18,531 nt of DNA, taken from NCBI GenBank assembly GCA_043818215.1, contig JBDRGC010000377.1:1-18531 (forward strand). Direction: 5' to 3'. A model generated the notes under the pieces. The model saw nothing but the letters and a program-made list of their open reading frames with translations. It searched no databases and was not told the DNA's origin. Position numbers and translations under genes: made by a program. Source of the DNA: JBDRGC01 sp043818215. Its GTDB lineage: Bacteria; Chloroflexota; Anaerolineae; Anaerolineales; UBA11858. Positions 7,414 to 14,727 of the stretch are shown piece after piece; within the stretch, counting starts at the first letter, position 1, and each line of letters begins with the position of its first letter.

Positions 7414-7850
7414 TAACTCATATATGGACTGTGCTCTGCTCCCGTGCAGTCATTGACCGCGATTCAAACAATTGTAGCCTTCAGAATGTAATCGAACAAC
7501 TGAATATCAAAAAGAAACCAGAACCTGAAGCAATGCTTGTTATCGCATTTGATGTCGTAACATTATGGTCAAGGACAAATCCTGGTGTACCTGGTAAAGG
7601 ACGCGAGCGATTAACTTTTTTGTCTCCGTCTGGCACAGAACTCGGTTCCTTTGAGATTAGCATTGATTTATCTAATACCAAACGATTTCGATCTCAAGTA
7701 CGTTTTGAAGGATTGCCAGTAAGAGAACCTGGCCTCTATTCTTTTCGCGTTGATTTGCAAAACGACAGCGAAACTGAGTGGTATCAGGTTGCTGCTATCC
7801 CATTGGAAATAACCTTTGAGTTACCTGAACCCACCTCCCCTTCTTTTTGA
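7410..7850 (+). CDS. Third gene of the TA operon; conserved hypothetical (possibly DUF6941-like)
   Basis: This is a 146-residue soluble protein of unknown function. The ATG at 7410 is chosen over an upstream in-frame GTG/ATG because it overlaps the antitoxin stop (ATGA) and has a strong AGAGGAGGG about nine bases upstream. The sequence begins MITHIWTVLCSRAVIDRDSN and continues with alternating beta-strand-like segments. These include MLVIAFDVVTLWSR, RERLTFLSPSGTELGSFEI, and a C-terminal GLYSFRVDL with a final ITFEL strand, suggesting an all-beta sandwich. Resemblance to the small DUF6941 family is from memory and uncertain. It has no helix-turn-helix, signal peptide or membrane segment. Coupling to higBA suggests it is co-expressed with the pair and may act as an accessory, or may simply share the transcript. 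Confidence 0.75.
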   Translation: MITHIWTVLCSRAVIDRDSNNCSLQNVIEQLNIKKKPEPEAMLVIAFDVVTLWSRTNPGVPGKGRERLTFLSPSGTELGSFEISIDLSNTKRFRSQVRFEGLPVREPGLYSFRVDLQNDSETEWYQVAAIPLEITFELPEPTSPSF

Positions 7851-7883
7851 GATAGCATTTGATAAACAATAAAGGCAGTACCC

Positions 7884-8049
7884 CATAACTTGCTATTTCT
7901 CGCGGCCATAACGCTGGTTGAGTAGGCCAACACGCTCTTCGTTGGCCGTATCGAAACCGTTTTGGCTTGTTTCCGGGCAATTCTTGGTTTCGATACGGCA
8001 AAGAACGCCTACTCAACCAGCGAACTGCCCTGCGTAATAGCAAGTTATG
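7884..8049. repeat. 166-bp nested palindrome (REP/MITE-like)
   Basis: Three perfect nested arms are visible: CATAACTTGCTATT (7884-7897) with AATAGCAAGTTATG (8036-8049), CGCTGGTTGAGTAGG (7912-7926) with CCTACTCAACCAGCG (8008-8022), and CCGTATCGAAACC (7946-7958) with GGTTTCGATACGG (7986-7998). The inner two resemble the GGTTGAGTAGG/CGTATCGAAACC palindromes dispersed in many bacterial genomes, here enclosed by an extra outer arm. It fills most of the gap between the TA operon and the PHP gene and could fold as a stable hairpin that ends transcription. No transposase is present. Confidence 0.9.
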
Positions 8050-8137
8050 CTCCATTGCCAATAAAGTCTCTCGGGGACTTCGCATGGAAGGAAGCGAAAT
8101 CCCAAAGAGCCAAAATAGAGAAGAACCAGAGTGAAAA

Positions 8138-9886
8138 ATGATTAAGAAAAATGAACCTACCACCATGAAGTGGTACACAATAGATTTACATATACACACA
8201 CCCGCATCCCAGGATTATCAACAGCCTGGGGTCAGTTACCTCGACCTGTTAAAGCAAGCCGAAGTCCGTGGAATGGATATTATCGCATTTACAGACCACA
8301 ACACGGTGGCAGGTTATCGCAGCATGAGAGAAGAGATCCAACAATTAGAACTGTTGGAACAGCTCAACCGCATAATGCCAGAAGAAAAAGTCCGCTTGAA
8401 GGAATATCGCCGCTTGTTGGACCGAATGCTGGTGCTTCCGGGGTTCGAGTTTACCGCTACTTTTGGTTTTCACATTTTGGGCATTTTCCCGCCTGAAACA
8501 TCGGCCCGTGAAATCGAGCATATTCTACTGAGCCTCAATATCCCTGCTGACCAGTTGGACGAAGGCTCGGTCACAGTTGGCGCCAGCGTGGACGTGTTGA
8601 CATCTTACCGCCTGATCAACGAGGCCGGAGGGCTGGTGATTGCAGCTCATGCCAATTCCACTAACGGCGTTGCCATGCGGGGCTTTCCTTTAGGTGGGCA
8701 AACCAAAATTGCGTACACTCAAGACCACAATTTGCACGCCTTAGAAGTGACCGACCTGGACCGTCGCGGCCGGCGTACCACCGCCGCTTTTTTCAGCGGC
8801 ACAAAGCCCGAGTACCCTCGCCGGATGCACTGCATTCAGGGGTCGGATTCCCACCGATTGGAAATAGACCCCCAGCGCAACAAGAATCTGGGACTTGGAG
8901 AACGTGCTACCGATATCCTCATCCCTGAGATTTCTTTTGCAGCTTTGATGGATCTCTTTTCGCACAACGACTTTGCCCGTACCCGTCCCCATCATCATCA
9001 GCATCAGACCGGGCCGGCCTACGACTTCGTCCGAGAAGCTCGCAAAGAGGGAGCCAATATCGTTCAAGATTTCCACGAAGGCATGACAGTGCGGGGCGGT
9101 AAACTCTATGCCGTCATAGCCGATACCTGCGCTTTCGCCAACACCAACGGCGGCACACTATATCTCGGGTTGAGTAGCAACCTGCAGAAACCGGTTGTCG
9201 GGATTTCATCTCCCGAACAGGCCATCGCCCAACTGAAAAAAGAGATCAGCAGCCGCATAAGCCCGCCGCTATCCTGTACTTTGGATGCCCACACCACCAG
9301 TGACAAGAAAATAGTGCGCATCTTGGTGCCTCAAGGGGATGATCCCCCCTATGCGGTGGATGATAATAAAATATATTTGCGTTCGGAGTCTGAAACGGGA
9401 TTGGCTGTGCGCGACGAGATCGTCGAGATGGTCCTCCGCGGGCGGAGCGAACGCCCGGTGGAGGCCTCCCACCCCGCACCCCCGCTCGCAGGCCCCTCCG
9501 CAGCACCCCCCGAGAAGGAGCCTGAACTCTGCCCCCGCACAGGGGTCGAAATAGTCTCCGTCGATGAACGGGACGGGGTACGCTACTTTACTGTGCGTGA
9601 CCTCCGCAACAGCAACGTAGTCAAAAACGTAACCGAAAAATCGGCCCGTAAACTCTGGCATCAGGCCATTACCCGTTTCACCAAACTTCCCGTCGATCTT
9701 TCGCGGGCCAATATACAATGGCACGGCGACCTGGGGCTTATGGAACTGCATAAACGCGGCAAAAGCGAGCGCTACGACTTAATCCAGCGCATGCCCCATG
9801 GCTACCGATTTTACTTCGGGGTCACCGATGACGGCATCCACGAGGCCTGGAAACAGGTGGTAGGCGCAGACGATAACCAGACATGA
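8138..9886 (+). CDS. PHP-domain phosphoesterase fused to AlbA_2 (Schlafen-like) domain
   Basis: This 582-residue cytoplasmic protein joins a polymerase-histidinol phosphatase (PHP) domain to an AlbA_2 putative nucleic-acid-binding domain. PHP metal-ligand motifs are HIHTP (His18, His20), TDHN (Asp53, His54), PGFEFT (Glu104), AAHAN (His171) and GSDSH (Asp237, His239), so the active site looks complete. The AlbA_2 domain spans about 296-436, with FANTNGGTLYLGL and the closing IYLRSESETGLAVRDEIVEM. A Pro/Ala-rich linker (about 437-465), encoded by very GC-rich DNA, leads to a C-terminal domain of about 110 residues of unknown family. The ATG at 8138 has a modest AGAGTGA upstream; Met10 is an alternative. 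The last four bases overlap the MogA/MoaB gene. PHP enzymes hydrolyse phosphoesters or nucleotides; the substrate is unknown. Confidence 0.88.
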   Translation: MIKKNEPTTMKWYTIDLHIHTPASQDYQQPGVSYLDLLKQAEVRGMDIIAFTDHNTVAGYRSMREEIQQLELLEQLNRIMPEEKVRLKEYRRLLDRMLVLPGFEFTATFGFHILGIFPPETSAREIEHILLSLNIPADQLDEGSVTVGASVDVLTSYRLINEAGGLVIAAHANSTNGVAMRGFPLGGQTKIAYTQDHNLHALEVTDLDRRGRRTTAAFFSGTKPEYPRRMHCIQGSDSHRLEIDPQRNKNLGLGERATDILIPEISFAALMDLFSHNDFARTRPHHHQHQTGPAYDFVREARKEGANIVQDFHEGMTVRGGKLYAVIADTCAFANTNGGTLYLGLSSNLQKPVVGISSPEQAIAQLKKEISSRISPPLSCTLDAHTTSDKKIVRILVPQGDDPPYAVDDNKIYLRSESETGLAVRDEIVEMVLRGRSERPVEASHPAPPLAGPSAAPPEKEPELCPRTGVEIVSVDERDGVRYFTVRDLRNSNVVKNVTEKSARKLWHQAITRFTKLPVDLSRANIQWHGDLGLMELHKRGKSERYDLIQRMPHGYRFYFGVTDDGIHEAWKQVVGADDNQT

Positions 9887-10392
9887 CGCTTCGCTTCGGT
9901 ATTCTCACAGTTTCAGACCGCTCATCGCGCGGCGAACGTCCCGACGCTTCAGGCCCTGCATTGCAGAATCAGGTGGCAGATCAGGGATGGAATGTTGCGC
10001 GGGTGGATATTGTTCCCGATGATTTTCGCATCTTACAAGATACCCTGGCCCGATGGGCCGATTCCGGGGATTTAGACGTGATCCTGACAAGCGGAGGCAC
10101 TGGATTCAGCCCCAGGGATATTACCCCGGAGGCCACTCAGACCGTGGTAGAACGTCCCGCCCCGGGGTTGGCGGAGGCCATGCGGACCGCCAGCCTGAAA
10201 GTGACGCCCCATGCCATGCTCTCCCGCGCCGCGGCCGGTATTCGCGGCCGGACGTTGATCATCAATTTGCCGGGCAGCCCCAAAGCCGCGGTCGAAAATC
10301 TGGATGCGGTCATCTCCGTATTGTCTCACGCTGTCCAGTTACTGCAAGATGATACCCGCGCCGAAGCCGGGCACCAATTTGGTGGTGGCTGA
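9883..10392 (+). CDS. mog: MogA/MoaB-family molybdopterin adenylyltransferase
   Basis: This 169-residue cytoplasmic enzyme of molybdenum cofactor synthesis is expected to adenylylate molybdopterin before metal insertion. Family motifs are the opening MTLRFGILTVSDRSSRG, the substrate-binding TSGGTGFSPRDITPE (residues 69-83), and INLPGSPKAAVEN (127-139). The length is normal for the MogA/MoaB group. The ATG overlaps the end of the PHP-AlbA_2 gene (ATGA), so translation is coupled, although no known pathway links the two proteins. No other molybdenum cofactor genes are in the window. Whether it is the Mog or the MoaB type cannot be decided from sequence inspection. Confidence 0.9.
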   Translation: MTLRFGILTVSDRSSRGERPDASGPALQNQVADQGWNVARVDIVPDDFRILQDTLARWADSGDLDVILTSGGTGFSPRDITPEATQTVVERPAPGLAEAMRTASLKVTPHAMLSRAAAGIRGRTLIINLPGSPKAAVENLDAVISVLSHAVQLLQDDTRAEAGHQFGGG

Positions 10393-10482
10393 TTTCTGAC
10401 TGTGATGAAAGCAGCAATTCCCGGTATGGTCCACCTTCTCTATGAGAGAGGAGCAAGATATTTGCAGTTTGCTCATACCCAA

Positions 10483-10563
10483 CCCTCACCCCAACCCTCT
10501 CCCATAGGGAGAGGGGGGAAAGGCAAAGGCTCCCTCTCCTGTGGGAGAGGGCTGAGGTGAGGG
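10483..10563. repeat. Dispersed palindrome, second copy of the CCCTCACCCCAACCC type
   Basis: CCCTCTCCCA (10495-10504) pairs perfectly with TGGGAGAGGG (10542-10551), and the flanking 12-base arms (10483-10494 and 10552-10563) extend the stem with two mismatches. It lies in the 251-base gap between the MogA/MoaB gene and the signal peptidase gene. It belongs to the same family as 3204-3270. The rest of the gap shows no gene. Confidence 0.88.
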
Positions 10564-10643
10564 CTAGTGTAGAAATCCCGGCTACTTTGCCGACCAAACC
10601 GGGGATCGCTGAACGACCTCTGTTTTTTAGGAGTGATTGACTG

Positions 10644-11234
10644 GTGGAATACTATCGAGTAGAAATGACCCCTGACCCGCTGTTGGAGCCATCTGATGAG
10701 AACCAGTGGCGACAGTCGGTTGTGGATATTATTCAAACGCTTGTATTGGCGGCGATATTGTTTCTGGGTATTAACGCGGTTTCAGCCCGTATTCGGATTG
10801 AATCGGGAAGCATGCAAGAGACTCTTCACCCGGGAGATTTCGTATTCGTCAATAAATTAGCATATCGATTCGGCGCGTTGGGTCGCGGCGACGTGGTTGT
10901 TTTCGACCCGCCGTTTGACTCACCTGAGCCATATATCAAGCGGATGATTGGCCTACCGGGGGATGAGATCATAATCGAGGATGGCAAGGTCTATATCAAC
11001 GGCGAACTGTTACCGGAGCCTTATATCAGAGAAGAATTTCATTCGAATGGAAACTGGCTTGTCCCCCAAGATAGTGTATTCTTTATGGGAGATAACCGCA
11101 ACAATTCTTCTGATTCCCGTAGTTGGGGAGTAACACCGCTGGAAAATGTGATCGGAAAAGCAATTACAGTATATTGGCCGCCAGAACAATGGGGAGCGCT
11201 GGCCCCCTCAGCAGTGGCTGCCGAATCGCCTTGA
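10644..11234 (+). CDS. lepB: Signal peptidase I
   Basis: This 196-residue membrane-bound serine protease removes signal peptides from exported proteins. One transmembrane helix (about residues 26-46) is followed by box B with the catalytic Ser56 (IESGSMQETLHPGD). Box D has the catalytic Lys99 (YIKRMIGLPGDEI) and box E is GDNRNNSSDSRSWG near residues 149-162. The start is taken as the GTG at 10644, about ten bases after AGGAG; Met8 is a possible alternative. The length is typical of the short Gram-positive-like type. It appears to be a single-gene unit, isolated from the upstream gene by the palindrome. Confidence 0.95.
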   Translation: MEYYRVEMTPDPLLEPSDENQWRQSVVDIIQTLVLAAILFLGINAVSARIRIESGSMQETLHPGDFVFVNKLAYRFGALGRGDVVVFDPPFDSPEPYIKRMIGLPGDEIIIEDGKVYINGELLPEPYIREEFHSNGNWLVPQDSVFFMGDNRNNSSDSRSWGVTPLENVIGKAITVYWPPEQWGALAPSAVAAESP

Positions 11235-11291
11235 CGCGGAACGTTACGTTGTGGGTCGAGCCTTTGCACCCCCCCGCCCATCATTTTTGAT

Positions 11292-11351
11292 AAGATACCT
11301 GGAACAAGATACCTGGAATAATTGTAAAAAGATAGAATTTTGTGCTACAAT
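11292..11351 (+). promoter_or_regulatory. Predicted promoter with tandem 14-bp upstream repeats
   Basis: TTGTAA (11322-11327), an 18-base spacer and TACAAT (11346-11351) with an extended TG form a plausible promoter for the small membrane protein. Transcription would start near 11358. Immediately upstream, AAGATACCTGGAA occurs twice in direct orientation (11292-11304 and 11306-11318) with a 14-base repeat. Two such sites next to a -35 box resemble binding sites for an activator or repressor dimer, but no protein can be named. Confidence 0.55.
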
Positions 11352-11413
11352 CATCCCAACGGTCGGTGAGCCGGTTTCATTTAAAACTACTTAAAGGTAG
11401 GAGGAGACAGGTT

Positions 11414-11626
11414 ATGAAAGATAAAGAATCAATGCTTAAAATGATGCGCTTCTGGTTGTTTGGCACGTTCATCATCATCTTTGCGGCTGTTACGATCTAC
11501 GTTGGCATGTTTACAGGCATGGCGATTTTAGGCCAATTTCAGTTCTGGCTGGCTTTCATCATCGCAGCTGTATTGTGCGTCGTATGGTACTACATCTACA
11601 AAGGGTATCTGGACAAGAAAGGTTAA
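11414..11626 (+). CDS. Small two-helix membrane protein, unknown function
   Basis: This 70-residue protein has a short charged N-terminus (MKDKESMLKM), two hydrophobic helices (about residues 12-36 and 41-62) and a Lys-rich end (YKGYLDKKG). The ATG at 11414 is chosen because it follows GGAGGAG at suitable spacing; an upstream in-frame GTG at 11342 lies before the predicted transcription start. No family is recognised. It lies alone between lepB and a likely terminator, with its own promoter. The strong ribosome-binding site and dedicated promoter argue for a real, well-expressed protein. Confidence 0.75.
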   Translation: MKDKESMLKMMRFWLFGTFIIIFAAVTIYVGMFTGMAILGQFQFWLAFIIAAVLCVVWYYIYKGYLDKKG

Positions 11627-11657
11627 TCGAACCACATCACAACACCCCCGGCTCCCC

Positions 11658-11692
11658 ATCTGGCGAAGCGCTAACATAAGGCTTCGCCAGAT
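11658..11692 (+). terminator. Likely intrinsic terminator hairpin
   Basis: ATCTGGCGAAGC (11658-11669) pairs perfectly with GCTTCGCCAGAT (11681-11692) across an 11-base loop, followed by the T-rich TTGTGTT. It begins 31 bases after the stop of the small membrane protein and probably ends that transcript. The T tract is imperfect. Confidence 0.65.
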
Positions 11693-11836
11693 TTGTGTTA
11701 AATAAAGGTGCGACGCACCTGATTTCGTTGAAACTCATCTCTTTTATTATTTGTGTGTGTTTCAAATGATTTGGAAGATGTTCGTAGTGCGCGCATCGGG
11801 CCACCTGACAGTTTGGCGATCAATTCAACCAAGCAT

Positions 11837-11989
11837 CCCTTCGACAAGCTCAGGACGCAGCCTGAGTAGCAGAAATTGAGTGTCGGAGCACCGCGGAGAT
11901 AATCAATTTCTGCGTATCGAAGGGTGCGGTATTGCGCAATCCGGCCCGCACCCTTCGACACCTGCACTTGCGTTACGGTGCAAGTGTAC
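11837..11989. repeat. Cluster of palindromic repeats in a 484-bp gap
   Basis: No gene is seen in 11627-12110. The centre contains several inverted repeats: CCCTTCGA (11837-11844) with TCGAAGGG (11917-11924), CAGAAATTGA (11870-11879) with TCAATTTCTG (11903-11912), and TCGAAGGGTGCGG (11917-11929) with CCGCACCCTTCGA (11946-11958). After these comes a CACTTGC/GCAAGTG hairpin (11965-11986), an inverted copy of the hairpin family also at 1923-1954 and 13320-13356. TCGACAAGCTCAGGACGCAGCC nearby resembles repeats common in environmental bacterial genomes. Just upstream, AGGTGCGACGCACCT (11706-11720) is an isolated perfect dyad. Confidence 0.8.
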
Positions 11990-12110
11990 GGCTTCGTAAC
12001 AACACGGTTTTTGGTAAAAATCAGATCAGGTTTCGTAGTTTTTGGGATAATTGCCAGAATCGCCTACTCAGGATGCTCACTTTCTTATAACTGTCAGGTA
12101 GCTAGATTTA

Positions 12111-13262
12111 CTATCCAAATTCTTGCAGCACCTTGCGAGCGATGACCAGACGCTGCACTTCACTGGTACCTTCGCCAACGGTCATCAAGCGGGCGTTGCG
12201 ATACATTCGTTCCACAGGATATTCCCGGCTGTAACCATAACCTCCATGAATCTGAATGGCGTTACGGGTGACGCTCTCGGCCATTTCAGTGGCGAAAAGT
12301 TTACCCATGGCGCCCGCTTTGGTGAACGGTTTACCTTGATCTTTGAGCCAGGCCGTGTAGTAGATCATCAGCCGGGCAGCGTGAATTTCTGTAGCCGCGT
12401 CGGCCAGCATCCATTGGATGGCTTGATGTTGGGCGATGGGCTTGCCGAAGGTGTGGCGTTCTTTGGCGTAGCGCACGGCCTCTTCGAAGGCCGCCTGAGC
12501 GATTCCGACCGAAATGGCTCCGATGCTGATGCGCCCTCCATCAAGCGTGGCGAGGGTTTGTTGGAGGCCGCGTCCTTCCTCGCCGAGCAGATTTTCTCGG
12601 GGCACGCGTACGTTGTCGTAAGTGATGGCGTTGCTGTGGCAACTGCCCAGCCCCATCTTCTTCTCCGGGGGAGCAACGTATAGACCGGGGATATCTGCGG
12701 GGACAATTATCATGCTCATAGACCGGGAGCCACCCTCAGGGGCCGTCCGTACCAGACTAATGATATAGTCAGCATCCCCAGAGTTGGTGATCCACATCTT
12801 GGATCCGTTGATCACCCACTCATCTCCATCCAACTTAGCCCGGGTTTGTATAGCTTGTAGATCAGAGCCGGCTCCGGGTTCGGTTAGTGCCAGAGCTGCT
12901 AATTTGCTCTCGCCGCTGGCTGCAAGCGGGAGAAATTGCTGCTTCTGCTCTTCGGTTCCGAACATAGATATCGGAGCGCATCCCAGGCCGTTGTGGGCCG
13001 CGATCACGAGGGCCGTGCCGCCGTCGCCCCAGCCTAGTTCTTCGATGGCAATGGCCGCGCAGATGGCGTCCAGGCCAGTGCCGCCGTATTCTTCGGGTGT
13101 GTTGAGACCCAGCAAACCAAACGGCCCCATTTTTCGGATCGCGGGCCAGTTGAGTTCTTTGGCTTCCTCGAGTTCTGCGGCTTTGGGTTTGACCTCCCGG
13201 GCCACAAAATCATGTACTGCCTTGCGCCACATACGTTGTTCTTCAGTCAGGTTGAAATCCAT
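12111..13262 (-). CDS. Acyl-CoA dehydrogenase
   Basis: This 383-residue FAD enzyme oxidises an acyl-CoA to the trans-2-enoyl-CoA and passes electrons to ETF, as in fatty-acid or branched-chain amino-acid breakdown. The three family regions are present. They are the N-terminal helical domain (MDFNLTEEQRMWRKAVHDF), the central beta domain with the FAD-contact segment LALTEPGAGSDL (124-135) and KMWITNSGDADY, and the C-terminal helical domain with IHGGYGYSREYPVERMYRNA. The catalytic base is Glu364 in GEGTSEVQR, the position used by short- and medium-chain enzymes. The ATG at 13262 follows AGGAG at good spacing. It stands alone; chain-length specificity cannot be read. Gene content on its downstream side is repeats only. 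Confidence 0.95.
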   Translation of the reverse strand: MDFNLTEEQRMWRKAVHDFVAREVKPKAAELEEAKELNWPAIRKMGPFGLLGLNTPEEYGGTGLDAICAAIAIEELGWGDGGTALVIAAHNGLGCAPISMFGTEEQKQQFLPLAASGESKLAALALTEPGAGSDLQAIQTRAKLDGDEWVINGSKMWITNSGDADYIISLVRTAPEGGSRSMSMIIVPADIPGLYVAPPEKKMGLGSCHSNAITYDNVRVPRENLLGEEGRGLQQTLATLDGGRISIGAISVGIAQAAFEEAVRYAKERHTFGKPIAQHQAIQWMLADAATEIHAARLMIYYTAWLKDQGKPFTKAGAMGKLFATEMAESVTRNAIQIHGGYGYSREYPVERMYRNARLMTVGEGTSEVQRLVIARKVLQEFG

Positions 13263-13291
13263 AAGTTTTCTCCTATTAAGAAACTTGTCTC

Positions 13292-13436
13292 ATGTCATTG
13301 CGAAGCAGCTCTACCGCTGACACTTGCACCGCACTGTGTTTGGTGCAGTGCAGGTGAGCAATCTCATCCTTGCCGAGAAGGAGATTGCTTCACCGAAAAG
13401 CGTCGGTTCGCACATCGTCCCCTTTGGGGAATGACA
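13292..13436. repeat. Composite repeat with terminal inverted ATGTCATT/AATGACAT ends
   Basis: The element is bounded by ATGTCATT near 13292 and AATGACAT near 13436. Inside it, GCAATCTC (13358-13365) pairs with GAGATTGC (13382-13389), and the ACACTTGCACC...AGTGCAGGTG hairpin (13320-13356) is nested near the left end. The GTCATTGCGAAGCAG and GCAATCTC patterns match a type of dispersed repeat seen in many bacterial genomes. It fills most of the space between the acyl-CoA dehydrogenase start and the lipoprotein promoter. Confidence 0.75.
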
Positions 13437-13559
13437 TCTGGGTAAGCGGAGTCAAAAACATTATCTTAACATCTATATCTACTTGTATTCTATCTGTTAG
13501 TTGAGGGGGATGCAAGAGTCAGATTTATTCGGGCAGGGATTCATACTTCTGCAAACTGT

Positions 13560-13588
13560 TTGACCTTCGCTCGAAAGTTTGTGATAAT
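13560..13588 (+). promoter_or_regulatory. Predicted promoter of the lipoprotein gene
   Basis: TTGACC (13560-13565), a 17-base spacer and GATAAT (13583-13588), with an extended TG just before, make a strong sigma-70 type promoter. Transcription would start near 13595, which excludes an in-frame upstream start at 13588 and supports the ATG at 13669. Confidence 0.65.
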
Positions 13589-13616
13589 TGGGCAACCTTA
13601 TCCACTCATATCGAAA

Positions 13617-13656
13617 ATCCGTGCTTTCCCCTCCGCTGATTGCGAATAGCACGGAT
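13617..13656 (+). promoter_or_regulatory. 5' UTR hairpin adjoining the ribosome-binding site
   Basis: ATCCGTGCT (13617-13625) pairs perfectly with AGCACGGAT (13648-13656) across a 22-base loop. The stem ends two bases before the AGGAGG (13658-13663) of the lipoprotein gene. It could influence ribosome access or protect the 5' end of the mRNA. No known riboswitch class is recognised. Confidence 0.45.
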
Positions 13657-13668
13657 CAGGAGGCACTC

Positions 13669-14718
13669 ATGTTCCGTAAGCATTCACTGTTCATCGTTCT
13701 CGTTGTTATCGCATCCGTCACCTTTGCCTGTAGTACCTCGGGGATTGAGCCACCCCCCGCAACCCCCGACACGCAGGCCACCGTCGACGCGGCCATCGCG
13801 GCCACGTCTACCGCGCAGGCCGAAATGCAAGCCCAGATAGACGTCGCGGTGGAAGCCACGATCACCGCTATGCCGCCATCCACAGTCACCGCTATGCCGC
13901 CACCTACAGAAGAAATACCCGCAGAGTATCTCGTGCTTACTGAGGAAGAGCTGGCTGCCATGATCGACGCGGCCGTCGATGAAACGGCTGCTGCTTCCGA
14001 GGCGGCCAACACCGAAGTCACGGAGGCAACCGCTGATGGTACTGTGACCCAGGAAGAATACGATGAGATGATTGTCTACGCCGATGACCTGGAATACGCC
14101 ATCGAACTGGCCGAGGAGCTGATATACGCCTATTACGGCGTCTACGGCGAACTGGCCGCAGATACGCTTTATCTGCTTACCGAAGTCGAAGACGACCTGG
14201 ATGATATGGCCGCGCTGGCTCTCGAGCTGGCTGAAATTCTCATCGAGGTCGAGGATGCCCTGGGTGGAGGGCTGGAAATCTCCGATGAAACCATCGCACA
14301 ACTACAAATAGCTGCTGAGAGCGCGCAGGACAAACTCGCCGATATGGAAGGCAAGAACGGGATTTGGGTCGCGGAATTGCAGGCTGAGATGGAAACCCGC
14401 GCAGCCAGCGTGATGGACATAACCCCCTCGGAAATTCCCGGCGACCGCAAGGAAGCCATCCTCAGCGCTTTCGATTATATCGATGCTGTTCGAGCCGCTC
14501 TTTTAGATAATCAATTCTCGTTATCAGAGTTGTCCAGTATTGCTCAATTAGGAGCCAATGCCATGGCCGGTCTCGAAGCCCACGGTGGTCCCAAACTGCA
14601 AGGATTGTCAGGCAATATTGGTGCTATAACATCTCAATTGGCGCATGGGCAGATGCCACATGCGGCAAACGGGTTGGGCGCCTTAGAGGGAGCGCTGGGG
14701 ACTCGCCCAGGACAGTAG
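13669..14718 (+). CDS. Secreted acidic helical lipoprotein, unknown function
   Basis: This 349-residue exported protein starts MFRKHSLFIVLVVIASVTFA followed by Cys21, a lipoprotein-like signal peptide with a non-ideal lipobox (Thr at -3, Phe at -2). A Thr/Ala/Pro/Gln-rich linker (about 23-90) contains TPDTQATVDAAIAATSTAQ and two copies of TAMPP encoded by a 24-bp direct repeat (13862-13902). The remainder is highly acidic and Ala/Leu/Glu-rich (for example YADDLEYAIELAEELIYAYYG and LTEVEDDLDDMAALALEL), predicted as long amphipathic helices. No catalytic motif is seen. The ATG at 13669 follows AGGAGG at normal spacing and lies downstream of the predicted promoter. Similar linkers occur in surface lipoproteins of Anaerolineae. 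A structural or binding role is possible but unproven. Confidence 0.8.
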   Translation: MFRKHSLFIVLVVIASVTFACSTSGIEPPPATPDTQATVDAAIAATSTAQAEMQAQIDVAVEATITAMPPSTVTAMPPPTEEIPAEYLVLTEEELAAMIDAAVDETAAASEAANTEVTEATADGTVTQEEYDEMIVYADDLEYAIELAEELIYAYYGVYGELAADTLYLLTEVEDDLDDMAALALELAEILIEVEDALGGGLEISDETIAQLQIAAESAQDKLADMEGKNGIWVAELQAEMETRAASVMDITPSEIPGDRKEAILSAFDYIDAVRAALLDNQFSLSELSSIAQLGANAMAGLEAHGGPKLQGLSGNIGAITSQLAHGQMPHAANGLGALEGALGTRPGQ

Positions 14719-14727
14719 AAAGCAAAT

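Noticed and set aside
12123..12683. 186-codon open frame on the plus strand opposite the acyl-CoA dehydrogenase
   Set aside because: Antisense shadow of a clear enzyme gene with intact catalytic residues.
13588..13668. Upstream start of the lipoprotein
   Set aside because: It lies upstream of the predicted transcription start and would mask the signal peptide; AGGAGG supports 13669.
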